Shown piece by piece: positions 40,525 through 50,449 of a stretch of 64,000 nt of DNA. Source of the DNA: Leptospira selangorensis (lineage in GTDB: Bacteria > Spirochaetota > Leptospiria > Leptospirales > Leptospiraceae); the NCBI RefSeq assembly GCF_004769405.1, contig NZ_RQES01000005.1, positions 62,001 to 126,000 of the forward strand, written 5' to 3'. The position numbers and the translations under genes are program-made. Position 1 is the stretch's first letter. Every line of letters begins with the position of its first letter. A model generated the notes under the pieces. The model saw nothing but the letters and a program-made list of their open reading frames with translations, ran no database searches and was not told the DNA's origin.

Positions 40525-40800
40525 GAATGTGGCTCTAGCAAATTATCCGCATATAGGTCCAACAACTTTCCTAATCTATTTATTTGAGGAAAGTCCCGCC
40601 CGGAAATCTGGGAGTTTGGAATATGGTCCAAGACCTCAGTATTGGGTCGGGTATTCAAGGCTAGCCTCCGGATTGGGATAAGGCGAAGAATTGAACCTTC
40701 TCCGAACTATGTCAAGCCTATTGGACATAATTTGGGAAGATTTTGGAAGCCTGTTAAATCTCCCTTTTAAGCACTTTTAGCGAAGAAGGTTAACAGGCCC
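40525..40800. other. Structured gene-free region (several perfect hairpins)
   Basis: No gene is supported between 40405 and 40814. Short hairpins crowd the region. ACTTTCCT (40566-40573) pairs with AGGAAAGT (40588-40595). GACC/GGTC are at 40632-40648. AGGCTAGCCT is at 40658-40667. TATGTC/GACATA are at 40708-40729. GCCTGTTAA (40749-40757) pairs with TTAACAGGC (40790-40798). The last one is 16 bases past the lpxD stop and could be its terminator on the minus strand. The rest could be a non-coding RNA. It matches no RNA family I recognise. Confidence 0.45.
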
Positions 40801-40814
40801 TATTTAATGGAAGC

Positions 40815-41867
40815 TTATTCTTCCGCGCTAAGTCCAAGTTTAGATTCAATGGCCTTTATTCTTCTGGCCCATTTCTGGAAATTAACCACGTTTTTGATAT
40901 TCACTCTAAGCTTTTGGAATTCAGGGAATGTCAGTCCGTAGTCCCAACCCACATAAATGTCAGGCTTAGAAAGAGTATTTCTGACAGAAGTTCCTCCACC
41001 AACAATGGTCCCACTCGCTATGCTAAGGTGATCTGCGATACCACAACCGCCACCGATGGTACAATTATCTCCTATCGTAGTGGAACCTGCAACTCCCGTA
41101 TAACCGGCAATCACAACATTTTTTCCTAATACACAATTATGACCGATATGAACTAGGTTATCGAATTTACAACCATCACCGATGATTGTGTTTTCCAAAC
41201 CGCCTCTGTCGATTGCACTATTGGAACCCATCTCCACATCATCTCCCACAATCACTGTTCCGACCTGTGGGATCTTATTATGTTTACCGTTTGCGAATAC
41301 GAATCTGAATCCATCTCCACCTACAGTACAATTTCCGAAAGATCTGAATCTTTTTCCTATGATGACTCCGTGATGGATCACATTATTTGGTCCTATATGT
41401 GAACCTTCTCCAACTTTTGCTCCTCTTCCGATACGAACTCCGTCCTCTAAGATTACGTTATCTCCAATCTCAGCATCTTCGCCCACGGATGCAAAATTTC
41501 CTATATAACAATTTTTACCGATCTTTGCTTTAGGATGAACGTATGCATTCTCTTCTATTTTGTTTTCGAACTTATGAGGAGGATAGATCAGATCTAAAAC
41601 CTGAGCAAGTATCAGATCCGGTTTATCTACAACCAGACAAGGCACTTCTAGTTCTTTTGCGAACTCGGAAGTAGTCAGTACGATACTAGAGGCAGTCTTC
41701 TTTGCCTCATTTAACATCTTCTTATTTGCGAGAAAACTAATGCTGTTCGTAACTCCCGGGTTGACCGGAGAAACTGATTCCACCTGAACTTTTTTGGGGT
41801 CCGCGCAATTTTCTATTTTTGCTCCGGAAATTTTGGAAGCCAGTTCTTCCAAGGTATATCTAGCCAT
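40815..41867 (-). CDS. lpxD: UDP-3-O-acylglucosamine N-acyltransferase LpxD
   Basis: A 350-residue lipid A enzyme that adds the second, N-linked hydroxyacyl chain. An N-terminal uridine-binding domain (about 1-100) leads into a left-handed parallel beta helix of hexapeptide repeats (IGKNCYIGNFASVGEDAEIG and so on) and a helical C-terminus. The catalytic His region is in DNLVHIGHNCVLGKN. ATG 41865-41867 is preferred because AGAGGG lies 5 bases before it; an upstream in-frame Met would add 12 residues. Usual LpxD length is 335-350. No other lpx gene is adjacent. Confidence 0.95.
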   Translation of the reverse strand: MARYTLEELASKISGAKIENCADPKKVQVESVSPVNPGVTNSISFLANKKMLNEAKKTASSIVLTTSEFAKELEVPCLVVDKPDLILAQVLDLIYPPHKFENKIEENAYVHPKAKIGKNCYIGNFASVGEDAEIGDNVILEDGVRIGRGAKVGEGSHIGPNNVIHHGVIIGKRFRSFGNCTVGGDGFRFVFANGKHNKIPQVGTVIVGDDVEMGSNSAIDRGGLENTIIGDGCKFDNLVHIGHNCVLGKNVVIAGYTGVAGSTTIGDNCTIGGGCGIADHLSIASGTIVGGGTSVRNTLSKPDIYVGWDYGLTFPEFQKLRVNIKNVVNFQKWARRIKAIESKLGLSAEE

Positions 41868-42124
41868 TAAGACCCTCTTTTCTAGTCTTTTAGTATCTGC
41901 CAACGTATTCGCAGATCGAATTCGGATCTATCCCAAATTTCAGAATGAATTACTCATATAAACTGGCGAATATCCAAGAGAGGAACATATCAAAGGATTA
42001 AAGATAAAGAAGACATAATACGGTAGAATAGCCCTTCTTCCTTTAGAAATATCCCGTTTGACGAATTAGCTTCCGAAAAAAATCTGTAATACATTAGAAA
42101 TCGACATCAGGATCCAGCCCGCCT

Positions 42125-43057
42125 ATGAAGCCCGTTAGAGAGCCGCAAATCAATATATTCAAAAAATCAAGCCCGCTGAAAGCTAAGGTTATCAGTAATG
42201 TACTTCTTACTCCAGAAACTGGAAAAGGTAAAAGACCTAAAAAAGAAGGCGAGTCCTTAATTCATAGAATCACTCTAGCTATTGATCATAGCCAGTATCC
42301 TTATTTAATCGGACAATCCGGTGGTATCATTCCTCCGGGCGAAGATCCCGAGAAAAAAGCAAAAGGTTTAGCAGACGCTGCATATACAGTTCGTTTATAT
42401 TCAATTGCTTCACCTAGCTACTCTTTCGGAATGAAAGAAGATACAATAGAATTCATTATCAAAAGGGATAATGTTTACGATGCAGATGGAAATATCCAAT
42501 TCAAAGGAGTTTGCTCTAACTACGTTTGTGATCTGAAAGAAGGTGACGAAGTAGTGATGACTGGACCTTCCGGAAAAAAATTCCTTCTTCCGAACGCTGA
42601 CTTCTCCGGAGACATCATGTTCCTCGCAACCGGAACCGGTATCGCTCCATTTGTTGGAATGAGCGAGGAACTTCTTGAACACAAACTTATTAACTTCACA
42701 GGTAATGTAACTCTTGTATACGGAGCACCTTACTCTGACGAGTTAGTATTGATGGATTACCTAAGAGGATTAGAGAAGAAGTTCCCTAATTTCAAATTAG
42801 TTACCGCTATCTCCAGAGAAGAAAACAATCCTTTCGACGGCGGAAGAATGTATATCTCTCACAGAGTTAAAATGTTAGAAGCAGAAGTGAAAAAAGTCCT
42901 CTCTTCCGGCGGACGTTTTTATATCTGCGGTGGTCCGAAAGGAATGGAAAAAGGAGTAATCGAAGAGATCCAGAAGATCGACGGAAACTCCGGAACTTAC
43001 GAAGAATACAAACATCATCTGGAAGGCGCCCACCAATTATTCGTGGAAACCTACTGA
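42125..43057 (+). CDS. Plastid-type ferredoxin-NADP+ reductase (LepFNR-like)
   Basis: A 310-residue FAD enzyme that transfers electrons between ferredoxin or flavodoxin and NADP(H). The FAD motif RLYSIASPS and the [16 protein letters not shown] region are those of plant-type FNR. The NADP site has [10 protein letters not shown] and [14 protein letters not shown], and the chain ends in a Tyr (VETY) that stacks on the flavin. A plastid-like FNR has been described from Leptospira interrogans, which supports the assignment of this DNA to that genus. An intrinsic terminator follows. Confidence 0.95.
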   Translation: MKPVREPQINIFKKSSPLKAKVISNVLLTPETGKGKRPKKEGESLIHRITLAIDHSQYPYLIGQSGGIIPPGEDPEKKAKGLADAAYTVRLYSIASPSYSFGMKEDTIEFIIKRDNVYDADGNIQFKGVCSNYVCDLKEGDEVVMTGPSGKKFLLPNADFSGDIMFLATGTGIAPFVGMSEELLEHKLINFTGNVTLVYGAPYSDELVLMDYLRGLEKKFPNFKLVTAISREENNPFDGGRMYISHRVKMLEAEVKKVLSSGGRFYICGGPKGMEKGVIEEIQKIDGNSGTYEEYKHHLEGAHQLFVETY

Positions 43058-43082
43058 TCGATTTTCTAAAATTTTTCAGACT

Positions 43083-43111
43083 AAAAGGCTCCCAATCGGG
43101 GGCCTTTTTTT
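43083..43111 (+). terminator. Intrinsic terminator after the FNR gene
   Basis: An 11-bp stem (AAAAGGCTCCC and GGGGGCCTTTT, one G-T pair) with loop AATC runs into seven T. It lies 25 bases past the FNR stop. Its position shows that the next gene cannot start at the ATG at 43112, which sits in the T-run. Confidence 0.95.
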
Positions 43112-43174
43112 ATGGAAAACGACTGGAAATCCAAAACCGGGAATTTAGTCTTTTGCCGTCAGGAAGGGAAAACT

Positions 43175-43387
43175 ATGAGTGTAATCCGAGATATCGATAA
43201 AGGCAAAGGTGAGATCATTCGAGTCGAAATTTCAGAATTTAAAGGTAATAAATATCTGAACTTAAGAGTTTGGTACACAGATAGCGAAGGTGAATACAAA
43301 CCTACTCAAAAAGGTATCGCGATCCCGGTTGGATTATACTCGGAAGTAAAAGATGCAATACTTGCGGCGGAAAGCGCGCTAAGCTAA
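43175..43387 (+). CDS. PC4/p15-like single-stranded nucleic acid-binding protein
   Basis: A 70-residue protein matching the transcriptional coactivator p15 (PC4) fold: [20 protein letters not shown], then [19 protein letters not shown] and a closing helix. Bacterial members bind single-stranded DNA or RNA as dimers. The start at ATG 43175 has an excellent ribosome site (AGGAAGGG, 6 bases before), whereas the in-frame ATG at 43112 lies inside the preceding terminator. It converges on the VWA-STAS gene, overlapping its stop by 4 bases. Confidence 0.88.
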   Translation: MSVIRDIDKGKGEIIRVEISEFKGNKYLNLRVWYTDSEGEYKPTQKGIAIPVGLYSEVKDAILAAESALS

Positions 43388-44988
43388 ACCGCCTTACTTT
43401 CTATCCAGGCCTTTAGTAAACTTTGGGCCTCTTCTTCCGTTTCAGAAGCACGAATATGAGATTCTAATCGAGTGATCGAGAATACTTTTTTAACGGAAGA
43501 TCTTAGATTACTTACAATCAATTCCCCGCCTCTTTTTCTGAGCCAGCCGGCGATCTGTATCAACATACCAATCGCAGAAGAATCAATGTACGAAGATTTG
43601 GCAAGGTTGAATACGATATATCTGTATCCTTCTTTCATCTTTTCCTGGATCGCCGTTTTGATCTCAGGACATCTATAAAGATCTATATCTTCATTCGTAC
43701 GATAAGCAAAGATCTGATCGTGGTATTCCACTCCATCGTCGGGGAAATTTTCCATAGCTCCGTACTGAAGTTCGGAAGCAGAAGCCACCAAATGTTTTGC
43801 AGCAGTTGGAGAATTTTCCAAGATCCGATTCTTTAAAGAACTAACTCTAAAACCAAGAGTTTGCAGAACTTCGGGAGCAAGTTCTTCCTTCTCATTGATA
43901 TCTTTGATCAGATCATTCAACAGAGAAATAGATTCATCCGTATAACCTTCTTTCAAAAGTGTTCCGGCTTTTCTTAAACCTTTTCCTGTTTTGGCGATGG
44001 TTGCCTCGACCACTACATCGGCATCTTCCTTGGCAGAGTCGTCATTCCAATCCAAAGGAATATCAATAGTTTTTTGTTCGAGTTTTGCACCGTCGGTCAA
44101 TTCGTAATAACTTGCAGAAATATTAATATTTGCAGGCGTATCTTTTTTTGTAGGTCGAAGTTGGACTACTAAACTTTTTACATCGTCCGCTCTCATATCT
44201 CCGACTTCTAACACTAATGTTTTAGTGCGCCCAGTCTCTTCAGGATCAGGTTCTTGGTAAGAAGAAACTTCCGAGACCAAATCCAGATAATCCATTCCTT
44301 TCGGAAAATCCACTTTGAGTTCGATGGATTGAGCGTATAAGGTTCCTATATCCCCGAATTCTTTGAAAAATATATCACCAGTCTCTTCAGGAGTTTCCAC
44401 ATAGTAGAAGTTTCCTCCTCCTGATTCAGCGATCTCTTTTAGGAGTATTTCATTGAAGTCGTTACCAAAACCGATAACAGTCGTACTGATCCCTTTTTTA
44501 TATGCATCAGCCGCTATCTGGATAAGCTGCACGGGATCCTTAATCCCTAAAGTCGGATTTCCATCGGTAAGAAGGATAACCCTTTTATAACCGTCTGCAA
44601 TCGGATGTAATTCCAATGTTCTCAGAACATGAAGCCACCCACCGCTTAGGTTGGTAGAAGTACCCACTTGGATAGAATTCAATCTGTGAATGACAGAATT
44701 TTTTTCAGCCAAAGGAACAAGAGGTTGGATGACCTGAACGTCTTCTGCGTAAGCAACAGCGGTTAAAAAATCACGACGGGTCAACCAATTGACCAGGGAA
44801 GAAGAAGCTTGGATCACTGAATCCATCTTGTTTCCCTTCATGGACCAACTTCTGTCCAGTGCCAGACCTAAAACTAAAGGTTGCCTTTGAGAAGAAACAG
44901 GTCCCGTAGGAGAATTTAAACGTATAAGTAGAGTGTTGGACTTTGCGGAAGAACCGGCCGGTCTCATCAATTTGGCCGAAAGAATCAT
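43384..44988 (-). CDS. VWA-STAS fusion protein
   Basis: A 534-residue cytoplasmic protein. Residues about 20-215 are a von Willebrand A domain with a complete MIDAS: DRSWS at 45-49, GTSTNLSGG, and LLTDGNPT. A middle region (about 220-420) holds beta-rich and helical segments. The C-terminus (about 430-534) is a STAS domain reading [19 protein letters not shown], with the Ser pair where SpoIIAA-type antagonists are phosphorylated. The pairing joins a metal-dependent adhesion module to an anti-sigma-factor antagonist. It may be switched by a SpoIIE-type phosphatase such as the one at 6704-8632; that link is inference. Confidence 0.88.
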   Translation of the reverse strand: MILSAKLMRPAGSSAKSNTLLIRLNSPTGPVSSQRQPLVLGLALDRSWSMKGNKMDSVIQASSSLVNWLTRRDFLTAVAYAEDVQVIQPLVPLAEKNSVIHRLNSIQVGTSTNLSGGWLHVLRTLELHPIADGYKRVILLTDGNPTLGIKDPVQLIQIAADAYKKGISTTVIGFGNDFNEILLKEIAESGGGNFYYVETPEETGDIFFKEFGDIGTLYAQSIELKVDFPKGMDYLDLVSEVSSYQEPDPEETGRTKTLVLEVGDMRADDVKSLVVQLRPTKKDTPANINISASYYELTDGAKLEQKTIDIPLDWNDDSAKEDADVVVEATIAKTGKGLRKAGTLLKEGYTDESISLLNDLIKDINEKEELAPEVLQTLGFRVSSLKNRILENSPTAAKHLVASASELQYGAMENFPDDGVEYHDQIFAYRTNEDIDLYRCPEIKTAIQEKMKEGYRYIVFNLAKSSYIDSSAIGMLIQIAGWLRKRGGELIVSNLRSSVKKVFSITRLESHIRASETEEEAQSLLKAWIESKAV

Positions 44989-45061
44989 GCGCTAGAAAAA
45001 ACCATTTACATACGCTAAGAGCAAGAAGAATTTAAAAGAGAAACGGAAATAGAAACCGAAA

Positions 45062-45520
45062 ATGAGCCAAGAAATTATAGAGCCGTTACTTAAGGTTTTT
45101 TTAGACCGATTTGCGGAAATTCGAACTCAAAATTCGGAGGAGATCCCTAGTTTCACACAAATTTACAAAAACGGAAATCTTGTCTGTGAAGCTTTCAACT
45201 CAGTGGAAATTTCGGAAGATTCTTCCTTACATAGCGAAGTTCTTGCGATTTCCGAAGCAAAACGGATCTGTAAGGAAAGATATCTAACAGATTGTATTCT
45301 ACTTACAACGCTAGAACCCTGCTTGATGTGCGGAGGTTCCATTCTTCTTTCCAGAATCCCTAAAGTAGCATATTTGGTTCCTGCAAAATTGGGAGAAGGA
45401 ATATCATCTCTTCCTTTAGAAACGATCTATAGTAGAAATTTTTTTCCAGAACTTGTACTAATTAAGTCAGAAACGACCACAGAGTTGTTCAAAACTTTCT
45501 TTAAAGATAAGAGAAATTAG
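45062..45520 (+). CDS. tadA: tRNA adenosine deaminase TadA-like
   Basis: A 152-residue zinc deaminase that makes inosine at position 34 of tRNA-Arg(ACG). The catalytic HAE appears as HSE in SLHSEVLAISEAKR, and the zinc ligands are in TLEPCLMCGGSILLSRI. The Ala-to-Ser change lies beside, not at, the catalytic Glu. The place immediately before dnaX is common for tadA. Other nucleoside deaminases share this fold, so the tRNA substrate is likely but not proven. Confidence 0.85.
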   Translation: MSQEIIEPLLKVFLDRFAEIRTQNSEEIPSFTQIYKNGNLVCEAFNSVEISEDSSLHSEVLAISEAKRICKERYLTDCILLTTLEPCLMCGGSILLSRIPKVAYLVPAKLGEGISSLPLETIYSRNFFPELVLIKSETTTELFKTFFKDKRN

Positions 45521-45580
45521 ACGGACTTTTAGGCTTTTCCTTCTTTCTTGTCCAATGCTATCTGGTAAAATTACAACCCT

Positions 45581-47029
45581 ATGGCCGGAAATCACGAAGT
45601 TCTCTCCCGCAAATATCGCCCCCAAAGATTCCAAGATGTGATCCATCAGAATCTTGCTATCGGTGCATTACAAAACGCGGTTAAATCCGGAAAGATAGGT
45701 CATGCGTATATTTTTTTCGGACCAAGAGGTGTAGGAAAAACTACAATCGCTAGAATTTTTGCAAAAAGACTGAACTGCCAAAATCCTGTCGATAACGAGC
45801 CTTGCAATCAGTGCGATTCTTGCCAAGAGATCACTAAAGGAATTTCAGGAGATGTTCTGGAGATTGATGCTGCGAGTAACCGCGGTATCGAAAATATCAG
45901 AGAACTTAGAGATAACGTAAAATTCACTCCGATGGGTGGAAAGTATAAGGTGTACATCATAGACGAGGTGCACATGCTTACCGACCAGTCCTTCAACGCA
46001 CTTTTAAAAACTCTGGAAGAACCTCCTTCTCATGTGGTTTTCGTTTTAGCTACAACCGAGTATCATAAAATTCCAGAGACCATTCTATCTCGTTGCCAAG
46101 ACTTTATCTTTAAAAAAGTTCCTTTATCCGTTCTCCAAGATTATGCGGAGAATTTATGTAAGGAAGAAAACACAAAGTACGATTCGGAAGGATTGTTTTG
46201 GATAGCGAAGAAGGGTGACGGTTCTGTGAGGGATATGCTTTCCTTTATGGAGCAGGCTCTCGTATTCACGGATAATCGACTCTTAGGATCAGAGATCCGA
46301 AAAATGATCGGTTATCATGGGATCGATTTCTTATCCGATTTTATCAAAAGTCTAGTCGATGCTGAAAATTCTTCTAAGTCATTACAGATCATTGAGAACT
46401 TATACCAAGAAGGACAAGATATATACAAATTCCTTTGGGATTCTATAGAGTTCACTCATACATTATGTTTAGTGAAAGATTCTGCTGCAGATTCAGAATC
46501 AGTTAACTATCCTAGAGAAGATCTGATCAAAATGAGAAAGGATTTCGAATCAATAGATCCGATTGCATTGAATAAACTTTCTTTCCGTCTTTTTGAATTA
46601 TTCGAAAGAGTTAAAACTCTTCGTTTGAGAAACTCTTTTGAAATTAAAATTTTTATAGAGATTCAGATCAAAAAGCTTACGGAAGATCTGGCAAAGCCAA
46701 GCCTTGCAGGTCTTGTAGATAGGATCAATCATCTCATATTGATGATCCAAGATCAGGACTCTGCTACTGCATCCGTTGCATTCGAAACTCCTAAAAAACA
46801 AGTTCCTACGCCGCCAAAAGAAGTACAAACTCCAGTTCCGACCCCGACTCCGGTTGTGTCTAATGAGAAGAAAGAAATTCCTCAGGAACAAAAAGCGGGA
46901 CCACTTTCTTCTTTGGAAGACTTAGCCAAAGGTGTTTCTTCCGAAGATGCGGAATGGGAGAAATCTTTCAAAAACGAATTTTTAGGAACGGATATAGATC
47001 CTTCCAAAGTGCCCAAACTGGGATCCTAG
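45581..47029 (+). CDS. dnaX: DNA polymerase III subunit gamma/tau DnaX
   Basis: A 482-residue clamp-loader ATPase. Walker A is [14 protein letters not shown], followed by the zinc module [17 protein letters not shown], Walker [11 protein letters not shown], and sensor 1 [18 protein letters not shown]. The tail after residue 400 is proline-rich ([17 protein letters not shown]) and acidic, and short compared with E. coli tau (643 residues). An A6 run near 46793 is not arranged as a classic frameshift site, so a separate gamma form is not evident. ybaB and recR follow. Confidence 0.97.
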   Translation: MAGNHEVLSRKYRPQRFQDVIHQNLAIGALQNAVKSGKIGHAYIFFGPRGVGKTTIARIFAKRLNCQNPVDNEPCNQCDSCQEITKGISGDVLEIDAASNRGIENIRELRDNVKFTPMGGKYKVYIIDEVHMLTDQSFNALLKTLEEPPSHVVFVLATTEYHKIPETILSRCQDFIFKKVPLSVLQDYAENLCKEENTKYDSEGLFWIAKKGDGSVRDMLSFMEQALVFTDNRLLGSEIRKMIGYHGIDFLSDFIKSLVDAENSSKSLQIIENLYQEGQDIYKFLWDSIEFTHTLCLVKDSAADSESVNYPREDLIKMRKDFESIDPIALNKLSFRLFELFERVKTLRLRNSFEIKIFIEIQIKKLTEDLAKPSLAGLVDRINHLILMIQDQDSATASVAFETPKKQVPTPPKEVQTPVPTPTPVVSNEKKEIPQEQKAGPLSSLEDLAKGVSSEDAEWEKSFKNEFLGTDIDPSKVPKLGS

Positions 47030-47039
47030 GTATAAAGCC

Positions 47040-47387
47040 ATGTTTGAAAATCTAAAGAATGCATCTGAAATTTTTTCCAAGATGGGAGAAATGCGCGGTA
47101 AAATGGAGGAGATCAAAAAAAGGATCTCCAACCTAAGAGTCATGGGTGACGCCGGCGCCGGAATGGTACAAGTTACATCTACCGGAGATGGAGCGATCGT
47201 AGACGTAAAGATTAATCGCGCATTATTTGATTCAGAAGATAATAAAATGTTAGAAGATCTAGTGATGGCAGCAACAAACGATGCCATCCAAAAAGCAAAA
47301 CAAGCCGCAGAATACGAATTGAAATCGATTACCGGCGGATTAGATCTTTCTGAAATTTCTAAATTATTCGGCGGCAACCTTGGCTGA
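47040..47387 (+). CDS. Nucleoid-associated protein YbaB/EbfC
   Basis: A 115-residue dimeric DNA-binding protein. The family core [25 protein letters not shown] is clear, flanked by charged helices. It bends and organises DNA and nearly always sits between dnaX and recR, as here. It starts 10 bases after the dnaX stop, and its end overlaps recR by 8 bases. Confidence 0.95.
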   Translation: MFENLKNASEIFSKMGEMRGKMEEIKKRISNLRVMGDAGAGMVQVTSTGDGAIVDVKINRALFDSEDNKMLEDLVMAATNDAIQKAKQAAEYELKSITGGLDLSEISKLFGGNLG

Positions 47388-47973
47388 ACATTTAATCGAA
47401 GGAATGGTAAATGCGCTTTCATCTCTTCCTGGGATCGGAAGAAAAAGTGCATATCGTATCAGTTTTCATTTATTAAGACAGGACCCTGCAGTTTTTAATG
47501 GATTCATCCAAAGTTTATCAGAAGTAAAAGGAAGGATTCGTTTCTGTTCTCGATGCGGTTCCTACTCGGAAGAAGAGATCTGTGATCTTTGTCTTTCCGA
47601 AAAAAGAGACAGTCACACTGTTTGTGTAGTAGAACAACCGGAAGATGTATTCTTTATAGAGAACACTGGCGAATTTAAAGGAAGATACCATGTACTCAAC
47701 GGTGTAATCTCTCCTTTAGAAGGTGTAGGACCTCAAGATCTTCGCATCAGAGAACTTTTGAGCAGAATAGAACCGGAAGATCTAAAAGAAGTTTTAGTCG
47801 CTACAAACCCTACATTGGAAGGGGATGCAACAGCGGATTATCTAAATCATCAATTAAAGAATTTTAATGTAACCGTCACTAGGATCGCTTATGGTATTAC
47901 CGTTGGTGGTTCCATAGAACTTGCAGACCAATATACTTTAGGAAGAGCGATTCGCTCTAGACTCAAACTTTAG
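47380..47973 (+). CDS. recR: Recombination mediator RecR
   Basis: A 197-residue ring-forming protein that loads RecA at gaps with RecF and RecO. It has the HhH opening [16 protein letters not shown], a Cys4 zinc finger ([17 protein letters not shown]), and a Toprim domain ([16 protein letters not shown] onward to [25 protein letters not shown]). I chose TTG 47380 rather than ATG 47404 because the extra residues match the usual RecR N-terminus. Confidence 0.97.
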   Translation: MAEHLIEGMVNALSSLPGIGRKSAYRISFHLLRQDPAVFNGFIQSLSEVKGRIRFCSRCGSYSEEEICDLCLSEKRDSHTVCVVEQPEDVFFIENTGEFKGRYHVLNGVISPLEGVGPQDLRIRELLSRIEPEDLKEVLVATNPTLEGDATADYLNHQLKNFNVTVTRIAYGITVGGSIELADQYTLGRAIRSRLKL

Positions 47974-49541
47974 AATCTATGCTCTGCAGTAACGAACAAT
48001 TCTCTTAAGATTGTTCCTTGGGTCGTATCTAGATAAGCTTTCAAACCGTTGCCTGCTATAAAATAACCCGAACGTAAAAGGATCTGCATATCTCTAAATG
48101 CACTCCATCTCAGGTTCAGGTTATATTCCTGACCGAAGTACGCAGACGTATGATAGAAGTTTTCCTCATTATAAAATCTATTATTATCCATAAGTGGAGA
48201 CTTAGTTCCATACAATCTATAATAGCCTAGAGTTAAGACCAAAGGACCGGATAAAACTATATCGGTAAAAATCCCGTACTCATACAAACCGCTCATATCT
48301 CTACCGGAGAATAATGCGTAACCTCCCGTAAAGTCGTTCGCAATGTTCGAAAGTGAATATCCTGGGAATAAAGTTCGGTAACCGTTCCCATGTAAGTTGG
48401 ATCTAGTCCCATCTTTTTCATAACCAGGTCTGCCGGTAGAACCTGAACCCATAGCGGTAATTCTTATAGATTCATCATATCTGTAAGACAATTGCATATC
48501 GAAGAAGCCACCTTTGATCTTGTAACGATCGTACTTTTGTTGGATCTCGTTACCATCAGCATCCCGATAAGGATTCAAAGCTTTTACAGTTCCGTGGTTA
48601 TAGATTCCATGAACCGTTAATGTAAAATCGGAAAAATTAAATTCGTTGAATAGACCATGCCAGAATAATTGATTCGTATCGCTTGTCCTAGAAACTAACC
48701 CGTAAACACCGTTCACATCTTGAACATCTCTCAGGTTATCGTCCAAATAAAAGCTATACAATTCATGTTTAGCATTATTAAAGAAGCTAGTTTTGATCTT
48801 ATAAAAGTAAACATTACTACCTTGGTAATTTTTATCCGCGTATGTATTCTTATCCAAATCGGTGAGATTGTTTTGTTTTGCTACGAACCAACCACCTTCT
48901 ACAGTTGTATTCCAATCTCTGATATCCTTGGTTAAATTCACTCCTGTTCCCGGGATGAACACAACTCTACCTTGTGCAGAAGTAAAAAGTTGAAGACCAA
49001 CTCTTGCGGTAAAACTTTTCTCAGGTAGTTTGAAATTTAGATAAAGAAAGTTCGTCTGCATATTTACTGCAGAACTGAATGTAGCCTCTCCACCCTGTCC
49101 CGGGCCTACGTTAGAACTCTGATTAACTCCTCTTCCCCCGAAGATAACGTCACCTATCTGAACACCTACCAATGCTTCGAAATATTTCGAAGTAGAGAAG
49201 TTCATATTCAAGGTCATCCTTGTATCGTAATAAGTTGTATCTTCCTTTTGCGGACTAAGAGTACTTGGATACCCTTTCTCTCTAGCAGTTAATTCATTTT
49301 GGTATTTGGTAAGAGTGTCTTTATTATATTGTTGAACAAAATCAGAACGATTATAAGGAGTTACAGGGGTTTGCCTGGAAGTATAAATATCTCTTCCTAA
49401 ATTAAAACCGCGGACCCTATAGTTTCCTTGAAAATCTATCTTTGTCTTTTCTTCCACTTCCTGAGCGGAAATAGAAACTCCAGCAAGCATCAGTATTACT
49501 AGAGCGAAAATCCGGATCTTTTGAAACGAAGAGTCCAACAC
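47970..49541 (-). CDS. Outer membrane beta-barrel protein
   Basis: A 523-residue protein with a signal peptide ([15 protein letters not shown]) and a mature part rich in alternating aromatic beta strands with Tyr, Asn, Gly and Asp turns. It ends in Phe (TAEHRF), the outer membrane insertion signal. The N-terminal [17 protein letters not shown] and the overall length resemble alginate-export-type porins, but the match is weak. It starts 3 bases after the stop of a solute-binding protein, so the two are one unit. Substrate unknown. Confidence 0.82.
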   Translation of the reverse strand: MLDSSFQKIRIFALVILMLAGVSISAQEVEEKTKIDFQGNYRVRGFNLGRDIYTSRQTPVTPYNRSDFVQQYNKDTLTKYQNELTAREKGYPSTLSPQKEDTTYYDTRMTLNMNFSTSKYFEALVGVQIGDVIFGGRGVNQSSNVGPGQGGEATFSSAVNMQTNFLYLNFKLPEKSFTARVGLQLFTSAQGRVVFIPGTGVNLTKDIRDWNTTVEGGWFVAKQNNLTDLDKNTYADKNYQGSNVYFYKIKTSFFNNAKHELYSFYLDDNLRDVQDVNGVYGLVSRTSDTNQLFWHGLFNEFNFSDFTLTVHGIYNHGTVKALNPYRDADGNEIQQKYDRYKIKGGFFDMQLSYRYDESIRITAMGSGSTGRPGYEKDGTRSNLHGNGYRTLFPGYSLSNIANDFTGGYALFSGRDMSGLYEYGIFTDIVLSGPLVLTLGYYRLYGTKSPLMDNNRFYNEENFYHTSAYFGQEYNLNLRWSAFRDMQILLRSGYFIAGNGLKAYLDTTQGTILRELFVTAEHRF

Positions 49542-49544
49542 GAA

Positions 49545-50402
49545 TTATTTTACCCAACCGCTTCCTAGAAAATATTTCGAACGAAGACCTTCTATCACTG
49601 CTGTTCTTTTTAATTCTTTGATAAAGAAATTAAAATTATCAGCAAAGACTAGATCGTTTAAAGGTAAGGCAGCGCTAATATATTCGTCCATAACAGGATT
49701 TATAAGTGCCACATAGTTTGCCTTTAAACTAGGTTGTTTTTGTAGTAAAGATAGAATGTATAAACTATCCGCAACATAACAAATTACATTCCCTTTTGTT
49801 AATGCATCTATCGCGATGGAATCCGAAAGATAACTGTAAATTTGGTTTTTACCGAACCTTCTTAAAAGATAATTATGATTTGTAGTATTGGATCTAACAG
49901 AGAAGGAAAGAGCATTTAAAACAGCCAAATCCTCTAAAGATTTAAAAGTTCTAGTAGTTACAATACTTCCTTCCGGTTCAGGAGGAAGAGAACGTTTATT
50001 AACAAGTCCGGCAGGAGTTGTAAGAAGATACGGATCCGAAAAAGTAACAGTTTTTCCTCGGCTCAGATCCGTGGACATTCCAGCCATTGCGATATCGATT
50101 GTGCCTGCTGCAATTTCATCCGAAAATTGGCGGAAAGTTTTGAGAGGTTTTACTTTAAGCGCGACTCCCAGATAATCCGCATACAGTTTCGCAAGTTCCA
50201 TATCAAAACCTGGATAACCATCTTTCGGATCTTGTACATAAAATGGTTCGTAAACTCGATTGACCCCAACCACCAATTCCTTTTTAGAAAGGATTGAGTC
50301 CAATCTGGAAGGCATAACTTTGGTTTGAGAATATAAGTCTAGTGAGATGAAAAGGGCAAAAACCGAAAGGAATGCCGACTGAAACTGCTTCCGCATTTTC
50401 AT
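49545..50402 (-). CDS. Family 3 periplasmic solute-binding protein (orphan)
   Basis: A 285-residue binding protein: signal peptide ending around LDLYSQ, then the amino acid-type pattern [35 protein letters not shown], and [30 protein letters not shown]. Such proteins deliver polar amino acids or related compounds to an ABC importer. No permease or ATPase gene is near; instead a beta-barrel gene follows after 3 bases, which suggests a different partner or a sensing role. Confidence 0.85.
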   Translation of the reverse strand: MKMRKQFQSAFLSVFALFISLDLYSQTKVMPSRLDSILSKKELVVGVNRVYEPFYVQDPKDGYPGFDMELAKLYADYLGVALKVKPLKTFRQFSDEIAAGTIDIAMAGMSTDLSRGKTVTFSDPYLLTTPAGLVNKRSLPPEPEGSIVTTRTFKSLEDLAVLNALSFSVRSNTTNHNYLLRRFGKNQIYSYLSDSIAIDALTKGNVICYVADSLYILSLLQKQPSLKANYVALINPVMDEYISAALPLNDLVFADNFNFFIKELKRTAVIEGLRSKYFLGSGWVK

Positions 50403-50449
50403 GATACCTAGGTTATCGGCATCTTCCGGTTGTTAAAGGAGTTTTTAGT

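Noticed and set aside
40587..40597. GAGGAAAGTCC, the conserved signature near the 5' end of RNase P RNA
   Set aside because: The other conserved blocks and the usual 3' end are absent, and the bases are explained as one arm of a hairpin with ACTTTCCT at 40566.
43112..43174. Longer start of the PC4-like gene at 43112
   Set aside because: That ATG sits in the T-run of the FNR terminator; ATG 43175 has a strong AGGAAGGG.
45521..45580. Possible SRP RNA between tadA and dnaX, its place in some bacteria
   Set aside because: The gap is only 60 bases and lacks the GGAAG...GGAAGCAGCC tetraloop core.
46791..46800. dnaX frameshift site for a gamma form
   Set aside because: The A6 run is not in the X-XXY-YYZ register, and no pseudoknot or stem follows.
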